A stretch of 64,000 bases of DNA, taken from Phytophthora colocasiae (lineage: Eukaryota; Oomycota; Peronosporomycetes; Peronosporales; Peronosporaceae). Position 1 is the stretch's first letter. Each line of letters opens with the position of its first letter. The DNA lies in NCBI GenBank assembly GCA_018806915.1, contig JAGKQI010000076.1:310001-374000 (forward strand), given 5' to 3'. The notes beneath the pieces are model-generated. The model had not been told where the DNA came from. It did no database searches and saw nothing but the letters and a program-made list of their open reading frames with translations. The position numbers were made by a program, and so were the translations under genes. Below are positions 31,700 through 42,110 of this stretch, in pieces.

Positions 31700-32438
31700 G
31701 GTTAGGTGGTACAATGTACCAGATAAAATTGTAAAGGTCTGAGTTGTATACAAAGAACATCGGAAAGGCAGGTCCGACGATATGTATTTTGCCGTCGGGT
31801 ACGTGGCAGCCGTTTCAGATTAGGCAGTTCTCGAACATGGTGCCAAGTGGCACTTATCAAACGTGAATCGGAGCTGAAGATTTCTGTATGACGACAGCGA
31901 TGTAAGTCTCGCTTGATGCGACTGCATTCATGCACACATAAAGGTTTGTGTTCGACATTTGGCAGCTATACTACAACAGGACCCTTGTTACCAACTTTTG
32001 AAACTGGTTTATATAGGATACTCAGATAGATGTCGAAGATGACCATCAACTTGAAGACATGAAGATGAAGACCATGAAATACGACATTGTCGTGGACTTG
32101 TAGAAGGCGTTGACCAAGCTCAAGGTTGGATGCGAATTGGTTTAGCTCCACTTCAAGAAGGAAAACGTCCTTACGAAGGCGGCTGTGCCTTGCTGCTCCG
32201 AGAATGTGTTTAGCATTGATACGAACTCAAAAATGGCTCGCGTGATCGAATGAACTGATGATGGTCGGTATTCGTAGATATACGCTCACGTTGAGATACA
32301 TTTTCACAATACAGCAAAAGAGGGAGTAGTAGAACACCCCAGCCCCGACTACGAAGTTGGTAGTTGAGGTAGTACCAACTCGATAATACCACCATTTCGA
32401 TCGTCTCGAGCTTTCGCCTTCCACGGCGTTTAAATATC
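31700..32438. other. Intergenic region between HSP90 and E2F
   Basis: About 740 bp with only short frames lacking conserved motifs. Holds the HSP90 distal promoter and E2F 3' flank. Nothing else recognised. Confidence 0.45.
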
Positions 32439-34650
32439 TTATGTCTGCGACCGTGGCTGCAGAGCTCTGATGAGGTTCTGCGGCGCATCATACCGCTCTT
32501 CGTCCTTTGAAGCTGTAGCTGTCGATGTATTGGGGGTCAAAACTGCGGGTGGTGGCGTCTTGGCAGTTGATGCCACGTGCTTCTTGGCGACACGGAGGAT
32601 CAACGGTCTGGGGCTTGCCTCAACCTCTGGTTCAGCAGCTACTGGAGAAGTTGAAACTAATGGGAAGGGGTTGCTCAAAACGCGAGCTGTCACCATGTCG
32701 GCCACAGATTGCGGACTTTCGGACAATAGCAGATCTTGGATACTCCCAGCAAGCGAAGGGAGACTCACAGGGGTGCCGTGAGTAGCTGTCACTGACCTCG
32801 AAACCGAAGGAGATGCAACTCCACCAGATTCAGCACGGGTTGCTGGAGTGTTGGCATCGGGAAGCTTTTGATGCGCAGCCAAGTAGTCGACGTACTCGCG
32901 GATATACTGCTGCATGAATACCTTGACTTGTTCTTGCTGCTCCGAGAGAATCTCCTGAGGGTGAATGGGTTCATTGTTGTTGTCCATCCGGAGAAGACCC
33001 TTTCTGTATTCGCCGTGGGATTTCTTGTCCATGCTTGATGTTCTCTTGCTGCGTTTGACGGAGGAATCGCCATCCGACATGCTCACATCACTCCCGTCTT
33101 GCTCCGTTTGCTTTCGCTTTGAGCCACAGCTACTAGCGTCCGACTGGGAATCGCTACCTTCGTCGGACATATCGCTGTCGGACGACTGAGAGGACTTCAT
33201 GACGTCGGCATTCTCCTCGTCGCCGACAGACGTAGTTTCGGACTTGATAGTGGTCGAAGCAGATTGGGCAGGCGTGTTTTCGCTATCGTTGGAGGTAGAT
33301 TGAGCAATTGTGGTGTTCGAGGTCGAATTACGAGGTTTCCACCGGAATACGGGCTTGCGGGAGTTCGAGAGCTGCAGCTTCTCAATTAATCCGACACTCA
33401 CCAACACATTGGCCACATCGTATAGACGTCGAATTTTAGCTGTGGTATCATGATAAAACTGTGAGGAAGGAATGTAAAAGCAAGTGATGATAATTCTTGC
33501 AACGTACTTTTCAGAAGACGGTCTTCTTCATTCTCGCTGTCTTCCATCTGAATGAGTTGCTTAGCAGCTTGGTCTAGAGGGATGATACAATCCTCCTGTA
33601 ACAAAAAGGTGTTAATGGAGCGATCTACACAACGTCAGAACGGAAGAAGTAGTTGCTCACCTTTCCTAGGAACAGCTGAACGAACATTTGACTGAGCTTC
33701 GACAACGACTTGCCTCTCCGACGATCACCTGAATAGTACAGCAGCATTTCACCGTAAGTTTTCCTTCCAGGTGTACATCCTTCCCAAAACATCTTACTCT
33801 TAACGGGCGGACATTCATTGGAAACAGCCGGTGACGACTTCTGTGCTTCCGCATACCGTTGCTAGCAACAATGCCCGATCAGTCTGACGAATATCCACAT
33901 CTCACAGATTTACTGAGCCTACCTTCATTGCGCTGATGGACGTCGGGAGAGAAACGAGTCCGTGCCAATTGTAGAGGTTCTTACTCTTGCGACTAACGAG
34001 GTGAATACTTTCCAGAATGTTCACGATGTCGTAGATGCGCCTTCGCTCTACTCCAAGCTCTGAAGCCGCTCGGTCTAGACAAATTTCTGCAATCTTATCA
34101 TCCCGGTAGAGCTTTAAAAAGCTGCGTAGTACAACAAGTGTAAATGAATTGCAAACCACATCATACAATTAAACACCACGTACTTTTCACACAGCAAACC
34201 GAGTGACTTGTCCTTGCGGTTGTACTCTCGGAAGGGGAAGAACTTGACTTCGTCTCCTTCCATCCGCCAGTCACCGTTCTTGTCTTCATCCTCTATTGTC
34301 TTGGCTGCTCGTCCGGCATCGGCCTTCACTGGGGGCTTTCCCGTCGCGGCTGCGTCAGAGTCCATCCACGCCGTCTTAATCTGTCTTTTAGCAGAGGTTC
34401 CTACCTTCTTGGGGGCTCTGCGCACGTATCTCCGCTTAGTTTTAGCGGGTTTCAAAGCGGGACATGTCTTCATTTCTTGACTGCTGCTGCCCGTCAGTAG
34501 GTGCATCATTGCAGCCGCTGCCTCTGTGCGGTTGGGACTTGGCTGGATACTACACGTAGAACCGCCGGCTGCGCGTCCGTTGCCAGGTGTGAGAGGTGGC
34601 AGCTCCTGTGCCTTGCGGCGGATCGGGCTCATCATCTCCTGTGTTGCCAT
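32439..34650 (-). CDS. Atypical E2F transcription factor with two DNA-binding domains (five exons)
   Basis: Exons 34184-34650, 33923-34121, 33661-33861, 33508-33595 and 32439-33439 join in frame to a 651-residue protein. The introns are 62, 61, 65 and 68 bp, all GT-AG. DNA-binding domain 1 (about residues 144-210) spans exons 1-2: [17 protein letters not shown] and [15 protein letters not shown]. Domain 2 (about 267-345) spans exons 3-5: [18 protein letters not shown] and [19 protein letters not shown]. Two E2F_TDP domains with no dimerisation or pocket-binding region define atypical E2Fs (animal E2F7/8, plant DEL), which repress S-phase genes without a DP partner. The C-terminal 300 residues are Ser/Thr-rich and mostly disordered. 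For exon 5 the downstream of two AG sites was chosen because the upstream one gives an immediate stop. Confidence 0.9.
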
Positions 34651-34771
34651 TTGATAAGAAAAATGTTGAACGGTACGCTGCGTAGAGGCCAGGGAGCTAC
34701 TGAGGATTGCGAAGAGCTCCCGGGAAAGTATTTCGCAGCGTGGATTTAGAACTGACGTGGAGAGATGGAAC

Positions 34772-34850
34772 GCGCCAAAACAGATTTAAAACTGCAAGCT
34801 AAGCATTCCACCAATCAGAACACGGCAAATTTGAATTTGCTCCCGCCAAA
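34772..34850. promoter_or_regulatory. Two E2F-type sites and a CCAAT box upstream of the E2F gene
   Basis: GCGCCAAA at 34772-34779 and CCCGCCAAA at 34842-34850 both match the E2F consensus TTTSSCGC on the minus strand. CCAAT is at 34811-34815. They lie 120-200 bp upstream of the E2F ATG and suggest autoregulation or cell-cycle control; inferred. Confidence 0.5.
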
Positions 34851-34863
34851 ACTTACGCGACAT

Positions 34864-35429
34864 TCAAGCGACAACGATGTGACGAACATCAGAGAATGTT
34901 GTCCGAAGACGGAAGTGGAGAGGCGCTACCGCCGGTAGTACCGGTAGTGCTGACACAAGGGACTGCTGCCTGCGATTTTGGTGGAAGCGGTGATGGTTGT
35001 GACGATGGGACGCTAGTCTGTACCAAATGACGTGATGCCAAAGTGCTTCAAGGCGATGACGTTTGCGCCTTGATTCTTCCTTCCGTTGCAAAACGTCAGC
35101 CACGGTGAGCTCAATACTGTAGTTCCGATTGAAGCGCAGATATAAAACGAGCTCCAGCGACTCAGGCTGCACGGGCATTTGTGCGGCTTGTGACAAATAC
35201 TGCTTGGTATTGTCCGCAGTTGGTGGAATCCAGCCAAGGTTCTCGTACACAGGCTCACGTTTCTCTTCCAAACCGCATCTGCGAATCCAAGAGCCTCGGA
35301 TACTGGTGGATTCGCCTGGGTTGGAGATGCTCGGAGAAAATGCGCCATCAGTTTCTTCTCTCCACTCGAAAGCTCATTCTCGTGTCCATTCTGTACTTTG
35401 ACGATGCCGTTCTCAAAGTCTGGATCCAC
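34864..35429 (-). pseudogene. hAT-type transposase C-terminal relic
   Basis: Two frames joined by one shift near 35265. The first reads MDPDFENGIVKVQNGHENEL ... SEALGFADAVWKR. The second reads LGWIPPTADNTKQYLSQAAQ and LELVLYLRFNRNYSIELTV. The W[IV]PPT...S.A...L.A.L.LK.N pattern is the hAT dimerisation region common in oomycete BED-type transposases. The rest of the transposase is absent. An alternative is a domesticated short protein, but the frameshift argues against it. Confidence 0.55.
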
Positions 35430-35470
35430 TCCAGCTCCAGCAGAGAGGCTTTAATGTATATTGACTCCGT

Positions 35471-35498
35471 GATGCTTGGGGGAAATTCCCCAAGCATC
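35471..35498. repeat. Hairpin, 11-bp stem and 6-nt loop
   Basis: GATGCTTGGGG and CCCCAAGCATC flank GAAATT. The hairpin is isolated between two gene relics. A similar but shorter stem (GTTGGG ... CCCAAC) lies near 4880. Function unknown. Confidence 0.6.
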
Positions 35499-35804
35499 CT
35501 GCGCGCCTGCAAGTGCGAATTCGACGGCGAGACTTGCTAGATATATACAATACTTGTTAGCGAATACACCATGTTGCTTTTGTTGCAGAGGCGCACATGT
35601 AGCGCTCGCACTACATCGATGTAAGCGCTAACGTGCATTCCACGAGAGTAGCGACCATTTATGGGTAGCCCTTATCATTTTGGGTATCGCACTTAATGGA
35701 GGTTTAAGAAGACCCACGGCTGGACGAGACCAAATGCTCCGTCTTCTTTTTATCGACTGCTGATTGGTTAAATATCAGGTTGACACAAAGCCATTTTTGC
35801 CGCC

Positions 35805-36355
35805 ATGGCGACTGGAGATCCATGCAGCCTATTGCTGCCGGAATGTGAGCAGCACATTCAACAATCCCTGGAACAGACAAAGGGGCCCACATTGCCACTT
35901 ACAGAAGAAGATACTACGCTTAACGACCGCGTTAAAGAACTCGAACAGAAGTTTCAGGAGCTCCAAGAACGCAATGACAAGCTGGAGGAAAAATCTCAAA
36001 CATTAGAAAAAGAAAAGAACCGCCATGCTAGAAGAGTCGAGGAACTAGAATAGAAGCGAGATAAGCTCTGGGACGATATTGATGACTTAAAGGATACTCT
36101 AAAAGCCGAGAAGGAACAGCTTCAGGAAGTTCGGGCGAGTCGAAAAGCTCACCGACAAGCAGAAAGTCTGCTTAGAGAGGAGCTGGGAACTCTACGTCAA
36201 GATATTCAGAATCAGAAGCAAAGTCTGGAACAATTTACAACGGAGGCTGATGAGAAGGTTCGAGAGGCCATTTGGAGAGAGAAAGAGGTGAAAGAGACGG
36301 TGAAGCTCTTAGAGAAACGACTACAAGACCAGAACAAACTCATTAGTGTTGTTTG
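35805..36355 (+). pseudogene. Coiled-coil protein gene with one in-frame stop
   Basis: An ATG at 35805 sits in an ideal context (GCCGCCATGGCG). The product MATGDPCSLLLPECEQHIQQ becomes a heptad-rich coiled coil (NDRVKELEQKFQELQERND). A TAG at 36051-36053 interrupts after 82 codons, but the same frame stays open for about 100 more codons of the same coiled coil (KRDKLWDDIDDLKDTLKAEK ... AIWREKEVKETVKLLEKRL). It then loses character near 36355. The stop looks like a single-base change from CAG or AAG. It is either a recently dead gene or a short functional peptide; the family was not recognised. Confidence 0.5.
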
Positions 36356-37535
36356 CGCGCAAGTTCCGAATGCTCATAAATATGTTCCGAATGCTCACTG
36401 CTCCTCTCCGCGCAGGTTGGGCAGGGCAATCCGTGCCAGGGCCTAGACGCGCACAATGGAAGCGAGTACGCGCAGCATGTAAGCACCAACTTATCGCCGC
36501 TTAGCAATGACGGTTTGCCATCCGCTGCACTACACTGGCTTACGTCAAACTGTCGTTGTTGGTAAAGGATAGGATATGAAAGCGACTTACATGTATGCGG
36601 CCTTTTGCCGGCTGACACGCGACGGCGCCGTGCGGCAGTAGTGCCACCGGCACACTAACACATAAGGCAAATAAATCAAGTAGCGACTCGCTACTACTAG
36701 TAGCCTACTAGCGAGCCGAGCTTTGGCATGTGCCACGATGACTTCAAGTTGGTGACGCCGGGGAGAGCATTTTGCAGCACGTTCGGATCCAATATACGCC
36801 GCCCCGCGCGAATTAAAATCACGTATATGAACCGACTCGCTTGCTCGCCCTGGGAATCCTTGACGCCGACGATGTGATACATGTACCGGTGATCTTGTTA
36901 AGCACTGTGATGCAGATTTATGCCTCGCCTTGGAGATAGGACAAGCGTACACATTTGCCAATAATGCGAGAGGTTGCAACGACGGCTAACGTGAGAGTAT
37001 GTAAATATATTGTGGTAGTCCGCGACGAGAACTACATGTAACTCCACACCCAAACTTTTTCAGTGCATTTTGTGCCGGGCGCTGCAACTTCAACCGATAC
37101 AGTGGCACCGCGCGCGATATCTGAGCCAGACTATAGTTTCCCTTTCACCAGGTAGCCCAAAACTTCAGCATCCGAGATCGATAAGTCAAAATGGAGAGGG
37201 GCATCACCCGATGAATCAAGCGGCGAGAAGCTGCTGCATCCCTCGCACTTGAGCCACCGTGGAGAAGTCCCCGCTGCCAACTTCAAGCTCGCTCTTGCAG
37301 TTGGACCAGCAGTGTTGGTGACAACACGCTTCTGCCGGGAGCTCTGATCAATTCGCCGTTGAGCCAAGTCTTAGGCCAAAGAACCGAGGATCGTCTCAGC
37401 AGTACTGCCGCACGTGACCGTCCCGTTCACACTCACTTTCAATCTTCTTTGCAGGCAAGAAGTGCCAAGGTTGGAGTTCTTTAAACCTCCTCTCAATTCT
37501 CCGCTGTCTTCACGGCCGCTGTAGAGTCGAACACA
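36356..37535. other. Intergenic region, 1.18 kb
   Basis: Holds a duplicated GTTCCGAATGCTCA (about 36363 and 36387) and an ATAAATCAAG word at 36671 that recurs elsewhere in the window. No gene recognised. The last 200 bp should contain the promoter of sugar-transporter copy 1. Confidence 0.45.
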
Positions 37536-39066
37536 ATGGCAGGCGGCGCTATCGTGAGCACGCAACACCCCGACTTCGACGACACGCCCACCGAGGGCAA
37601 ACGCACCTATGCCATCGTCGTGTGCGTCTTCGCCGCGCTCGGCGGTATGTTCTTCGGCTACGATCAGGCGCGTCAGCGTCCTCCATGCTCATCATGGACT
37701 CGTTCCTCTACGACTACTGCGTCGGCTGGCACAACTTCACGTATGAAGAGTGCACCCGCTCCACATCCGATCTCCCCGGATAATGGACCACCTTCACCGT
37801 GTGGTACAACATGGCGTACAACCTCGGTTGTCTCGTGCGGTGCCTTCATCGGTGGCTTCGTGGCGGACAAGCTGGGCCGCCGCGCCACGATCTTCTGTGC
37901 TGGTCTACTGTTTTGTGGTGGCACATGCTGGGTCTGCTTCAACAAGTCGCAGGCGCACACGCTCATACATCATGCGCGCATTGTCCAGGGCTTTGGCGTG
38001 GGCAACTCGTCCTTCTCGCTGCCGTTGTTCGGTGCCGAGATGGCCCCCAAGGAGCTGCGCGGCATGCTGTCAGGCTTCATGCAGATGACGGTCGTCATCG
38101 GCCTCTTCCTGGCCAACGTCGTCCAACATCATCGTGTACAACCACGACCGCGGCTGGCGAACGACCAACGGCATCTCCATGGCGCCGCCGATCGTGGTGC
38201 TGTTGGGTATTTGGTTCGTGCCGGAAAGCCCGCGCTGGACCTACAAGCACAAGGGCAAGGAGGCGGCCGAGCAGATTCTTCGTCTGCGCCAGACCGACAA
38301 CGTCGGCCACGAACTGGAAGTCATCGGCGACCAAATCGCCGAGGAGGAGGCCGAGGGCAAAGGTCTGCTGGAGATCTTCGAGCCGAGTGTACGCAAGCGC
38401 GTGATCATCGCCATGGTGTTGCAGGTGCTGCAGCAGGCGACGGGTATCAACCCCATCATGAGCTATGGCGCTCTCATCTTTAAGGATATCACCAACTCGG
38501 GTCGATACTCGGCGCTGTTCATCTCGGGTGTCAATTTCATCAGTACTATTCCAGCCATGCGCTGGGTCGACACATACGGCCGTCGCACGATGCTGTTGAT
38601 CGGCGGTGTAGGCATGATCATCGGTCACTTGTGGGCCGCCATTCTGTTCACTGCTATCTGCGACGGCAACGTGGACGACGCCGGGTGTCCGAGGGTGGGT
38701 GGCTGGTTCATTTGCCTCGGCTCGGCCTTCTTCGTGTTCAACTTCGCCATCTCGTGGGGTCCCGTGTGCTGGATCTATCCGGCCGAGATTTTCCCTCTCA
38801 ACGTTCGTGCGTCGGGTGTCGCCTTATCTACTGCTGCCAACTGGGCCATGGGCGCCGTCATGACGGAAGTCGTGAAGCTCTTCCCGTCGCTCAACATCGA
38901 CGGCGTCTTCTACCTGTTCGCGGGTATCTGCCTGGTCTTCGTGTACTTCTTCTGTCCGGAGACGAAGGGGATCATGCTGGAGGATATCGAGGGGCTGTTC
39001 AACAAGAGCAAGGCGGCCAAGTCGCCCGAGTTCGTCGAGGTGAAATCGCCAGTGAACCAAGTTTAA
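37536..39066 (+). pseudogene. MFS sugar transporter, copy 1, disrupted N-terminal half
   Basis: ATG at 37536 (MAGGAIVSTQHPDF). TM1 (YAIVVCVFAALGGMFFGYDQ) is intact, then sequence around 37665-37690 is altered and the frame is lost. MDSFLYDYCVGWHNF, an in-frame TAA near 37782 and further shifts near 37830 and 38120 follow. From 38134 the C-terminal half is whole: PESPRW, QQATGINPIMSYGALIF, the intracellular GRR loop and the final FFCPETKGIMLEDIEGLF. These are sugar-porter signatures of hexose/H+ symporters. It is the most divergent of four copies and is convergent with copy 2. Confidence 0.9.
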
Positions 39067-39201
39067 TTCCTCGAAGAAACGGCTTTCTCTTTGGTTGACC
39101 TGAACATGTAGTACATATTTGTAGTCAACACCATAACAGAACTGGGCCGAGGTTTTGAATCGCAAAAACAACGAATATTGACTGCCTCAAATACTAAGTC
39201 T

Positions 39202-40742
39202 TTACGCCATTGACGTCTGCGGCGACTTGACTTCGACGAAAGCGGGAGACTTCGGCTGGCCGCTGTGGAAAAGCGCCTCGATATCCTCCAACATAATACC
39301 CTTCGTCTCTGGGCAGAAGAAGTACACAAACACACCGCAGATGCAGCACAGACCCGCAAACAGGAAGAACACACCGTTGATGTTCAGGTGCGGGAAGAGC
39401 TTCACCACCTCCGTCATGACAGCTCCCATAGCCTGAAGTTAGCAGCCGTCGACAGCGCGACACAGCCGACGCGCGCACGCCCAACGGGAAAATCTCGGCC
39501 GGGTAGATCCAGCACACGGGGCCCCACGAAATGGCGAAGTTGAACACGAAGAAGGCGGAACCGACACAGATGAACCATCCACCCACTTTCGGGCAACCGG
39601 CATCGTCCACATTACCGTCACAGATCGCAGTGAACAGGATGGCAGCGAACAAGTGACCCACAACCATACCGACAGCGCCGATCAAGAGCAGCTGACGACG
39701 GCCGAATGTGTCCACCCAGCGCATGGCCGGGATCGTACTCAGAAAGTTGACACCCGAGAGGAAGAACGCCGAGTAGATGCCGGCGTTCGTAATGTCCTTG
39801 AAAATGAGTGCTCCGTAACTCATGATGGGGTTGATACCCGTGGCCTGCTGCAAGACTTGGAGCAGCATCGCAATGGCCACACGCTTGAAAATGGAAGGCT
39901 CGAGTAGCTCCGCCAGTCCCTTCTTGGCTGCCAATTCTTCTGCGACCTGGTCACCAATTACTTCCAACTCGTGACCCACATTGTCCGTCTGACGAAGACG
40001 CTTGAGCACACGTTCGGCCTCCTCCTTGCCCTTGTGAAGGTACGTCCAACGAGGACTCTCCGGCACGAAGAAGATGCCGAGCATGACGACGATCGGAGCA
40101 GCCATGGCCACACCGTTGGTCGTACGCCAACCGCGGTCACGGTTCTCCACGATGATGTTGACGACGTTGGCCAGGAAGAGACCCGTGACGACCGTCATCT
40201 GCATGAAACCAGCCAGTAGACCACGAAGCTCCTTGGGAGCCATCTCGGCACCGAACAGAGGCAACGAGAAGGACGAGTTGCCCACACCGAAGCCCTGGAT
40301 CACACGAGCGATGTACATGAGCGTGTGCTCCTGTGCCTTGTTGAAACACACCCACGACGTGCCGATGCAGAACAGTAGACCGGCCGTGAAAATGGTCCAG
40401 CGACGACCCATCTTCTCAGCCACGATGCCTCCCACGAAGGCACCACCGAGACAAACTGAGGTTGTACGCCATGTTGTACCACACTGTGAAGTCTGTCCAT
40501 TCGGCCGGCAGATCGGACGACGAGGCCGTACACTGCTTGTAGGTAAAGTTGTGCCAGCCCACGCAGTAGTCGTTGATGAAGGAGTCCATGATGAGCACTC
40601 CCGAGGTCACACCCTGGTCATAGCCGAAGAAGAGGCCACCCAGAGCGGCGAAGACGCACACGATGATAGCGTACGTGCGCGAACCTTCGGTGGGGACATC
40701 ATCGTCGTTGTTGTGTACGTTCACCACGACACCAGCAGCCAT
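39202..40742 (-). pseudogene. MFS sugar transporter, copy 2, two frameshifts
   Basis: Start ATG at 40742 (MAAGVVVNVHNNDD). Relative to copy 3 there is a one-base insertion near 40457 (after WYNMAYNL) and an extra GC plus altered bases near 39430-39465 (after VRASAV), so the 12-TM protein is read in three frames. All sugar-porter motifs are otherwise present: GYDQGVTSG, PESPRW, QQATGINPIMSYG and PETKG. It ends MA-stop, and the DNA diverges from copy 3 right after the last sense codons. A promoter region of at least 350 bp is shared with copy 3. Confidence 0.92.
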
Positions 40743-41099
40743 AGTGAAGAGGGGGAGTGGAGGCCGGAGGGAGGGAGCTGCTGTACTGGTAGTGCGCAAA
40801 GGCGAAGAAGACTCGTGTGCAGAAGGCAGTGAGTTGCAGAATGACAGGTGGGTCGGCGATGTTGCTTGCAGATTTCTTCACTTCTTCATCCGCAGCAGCC
40901 TGAGACTTGATGTAGCGGCGCGAACGGTCTTGCTTTAGCGAGAGGGCGATGGTTCCCGTACCATGGCGCCGTCGTTTACGGATCAGTGGCTGAGGTGGGG
41001 CACAAGTCTGTAGTCGCTTGAAGCTGCCGTGGCTGACAGGTTGAAGTTCGAAGCGACTTGAGATCGCCGGGACGACTGCAAGACCTGCTTTGCACGTTA

Positions 41100-41756
41100 T
41101 GGAGCTGCAGCGCTTGATTTATTGGTGACGTGCATGTGTGTCCGTTTGTCTACTGGTCCAGTCCAGGCGTGGTGTACACATGTACGTGTAAGTCCGTTGT
41201 GAATTTTCAACAGTCGTTCTAGTAGTGCAATTATACAGTGTACACATGCACGCTGCTAAGTTATTATCATGTAACTACGTTGCCTAAAATTCTGGTCCCC
41301 TTCCTCTTCATAAAACTACACTTCTTACGAGAGATCTTCCAGTTGAAGCTGCACCACGGCGCTTCAGTCTCTGCTCAAATTAATGCACATAGATGCGGTA
41401 TCTTTAACGTTTAGCACAAACAGATGCACGGACCGTGAGGACTTCCTGTCGGCTTTGCTGCACTGTTACCAGCACGTACATGTAATCGTGCTCCTCTCTT
41501 CCTTCAGTTTCGAGCGGCTCAGATTCCGCTTGGGGACTTCCATAACTGCAACTCCAAGCAGAAACTTCAGAAACGCTTCAGACACCAATACAGCGTCAAT
41601 CTCATCGGGCTTTACAAAACAAAGCACCCTGTACACCTTCTTATGACTCATGAAACAAACGGCACACGCACAGGTGTCACCACGCAAACGTGGTGCCAAA
41701 TAAATCAAGTGTAGGGCGTCCCGCTTTGACAAGTTTCGAACAAAAACGCTCCACGA
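41100..41756. other. Spacer of the transporter palindrome
   Basis: No gene. CTTGATTTAT at 41113-41122 and its inverse ATAAATCAAG at 41700-41709 sit near its two ends, so it may be a decayed small inverted-repeat element; no target duplication was found. Confidence 0.35.
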
Positions 41757-42008
41757 CGTGCAAAGCAGGTCTTGCAGTCGTCCCGGCGATCTCAAGTCGC
41801 TTCGAACTTCAACCTGTCAGCCACGGCAGCTTCAAGCGACTACAGACTTGTGCCCCACCTCAGCCACTGATCCGTAAACGACGGCGCCATGGTACGGGAA
41901 CCATCGCCCTCTCGCTAAAGCAAGACTGTTCGCGCCGCTACATCAAGTCTCAGGCTGCTGCGGATGAAGAAGTGAAGAAATCTGCAAGCAACATCGCCGA
42001 CCCACGTG

Positions 42009-42022
42009 TCATTCTGCAACTT
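42009..42022 (+). promoter_or_regulatory. Initiator-like element of transporter copy 3
   Basis: TCATTCTGCAACTT matches the oomycete initiator except at one base, about 90 bp before the ATG. Equivalent sequences precede copies 2 (near 40840) and 4 (near 46720). Confidence 0.5.
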
Positions 42023-42110
42023 ACTGCCTTCTGCACACGAGTCTTCTTCGCCTTTGCGCACTACTAGTACAGCAGCTTCCTCCCTCCGGCCTCCACTCCC
42101 CCTCTTCACT

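Noticed and set aside
35471..35498. Hairpin as a bacterial-type terminator
   Set aside because: Eukaryotic context, no T-tract and no transcript ending here.
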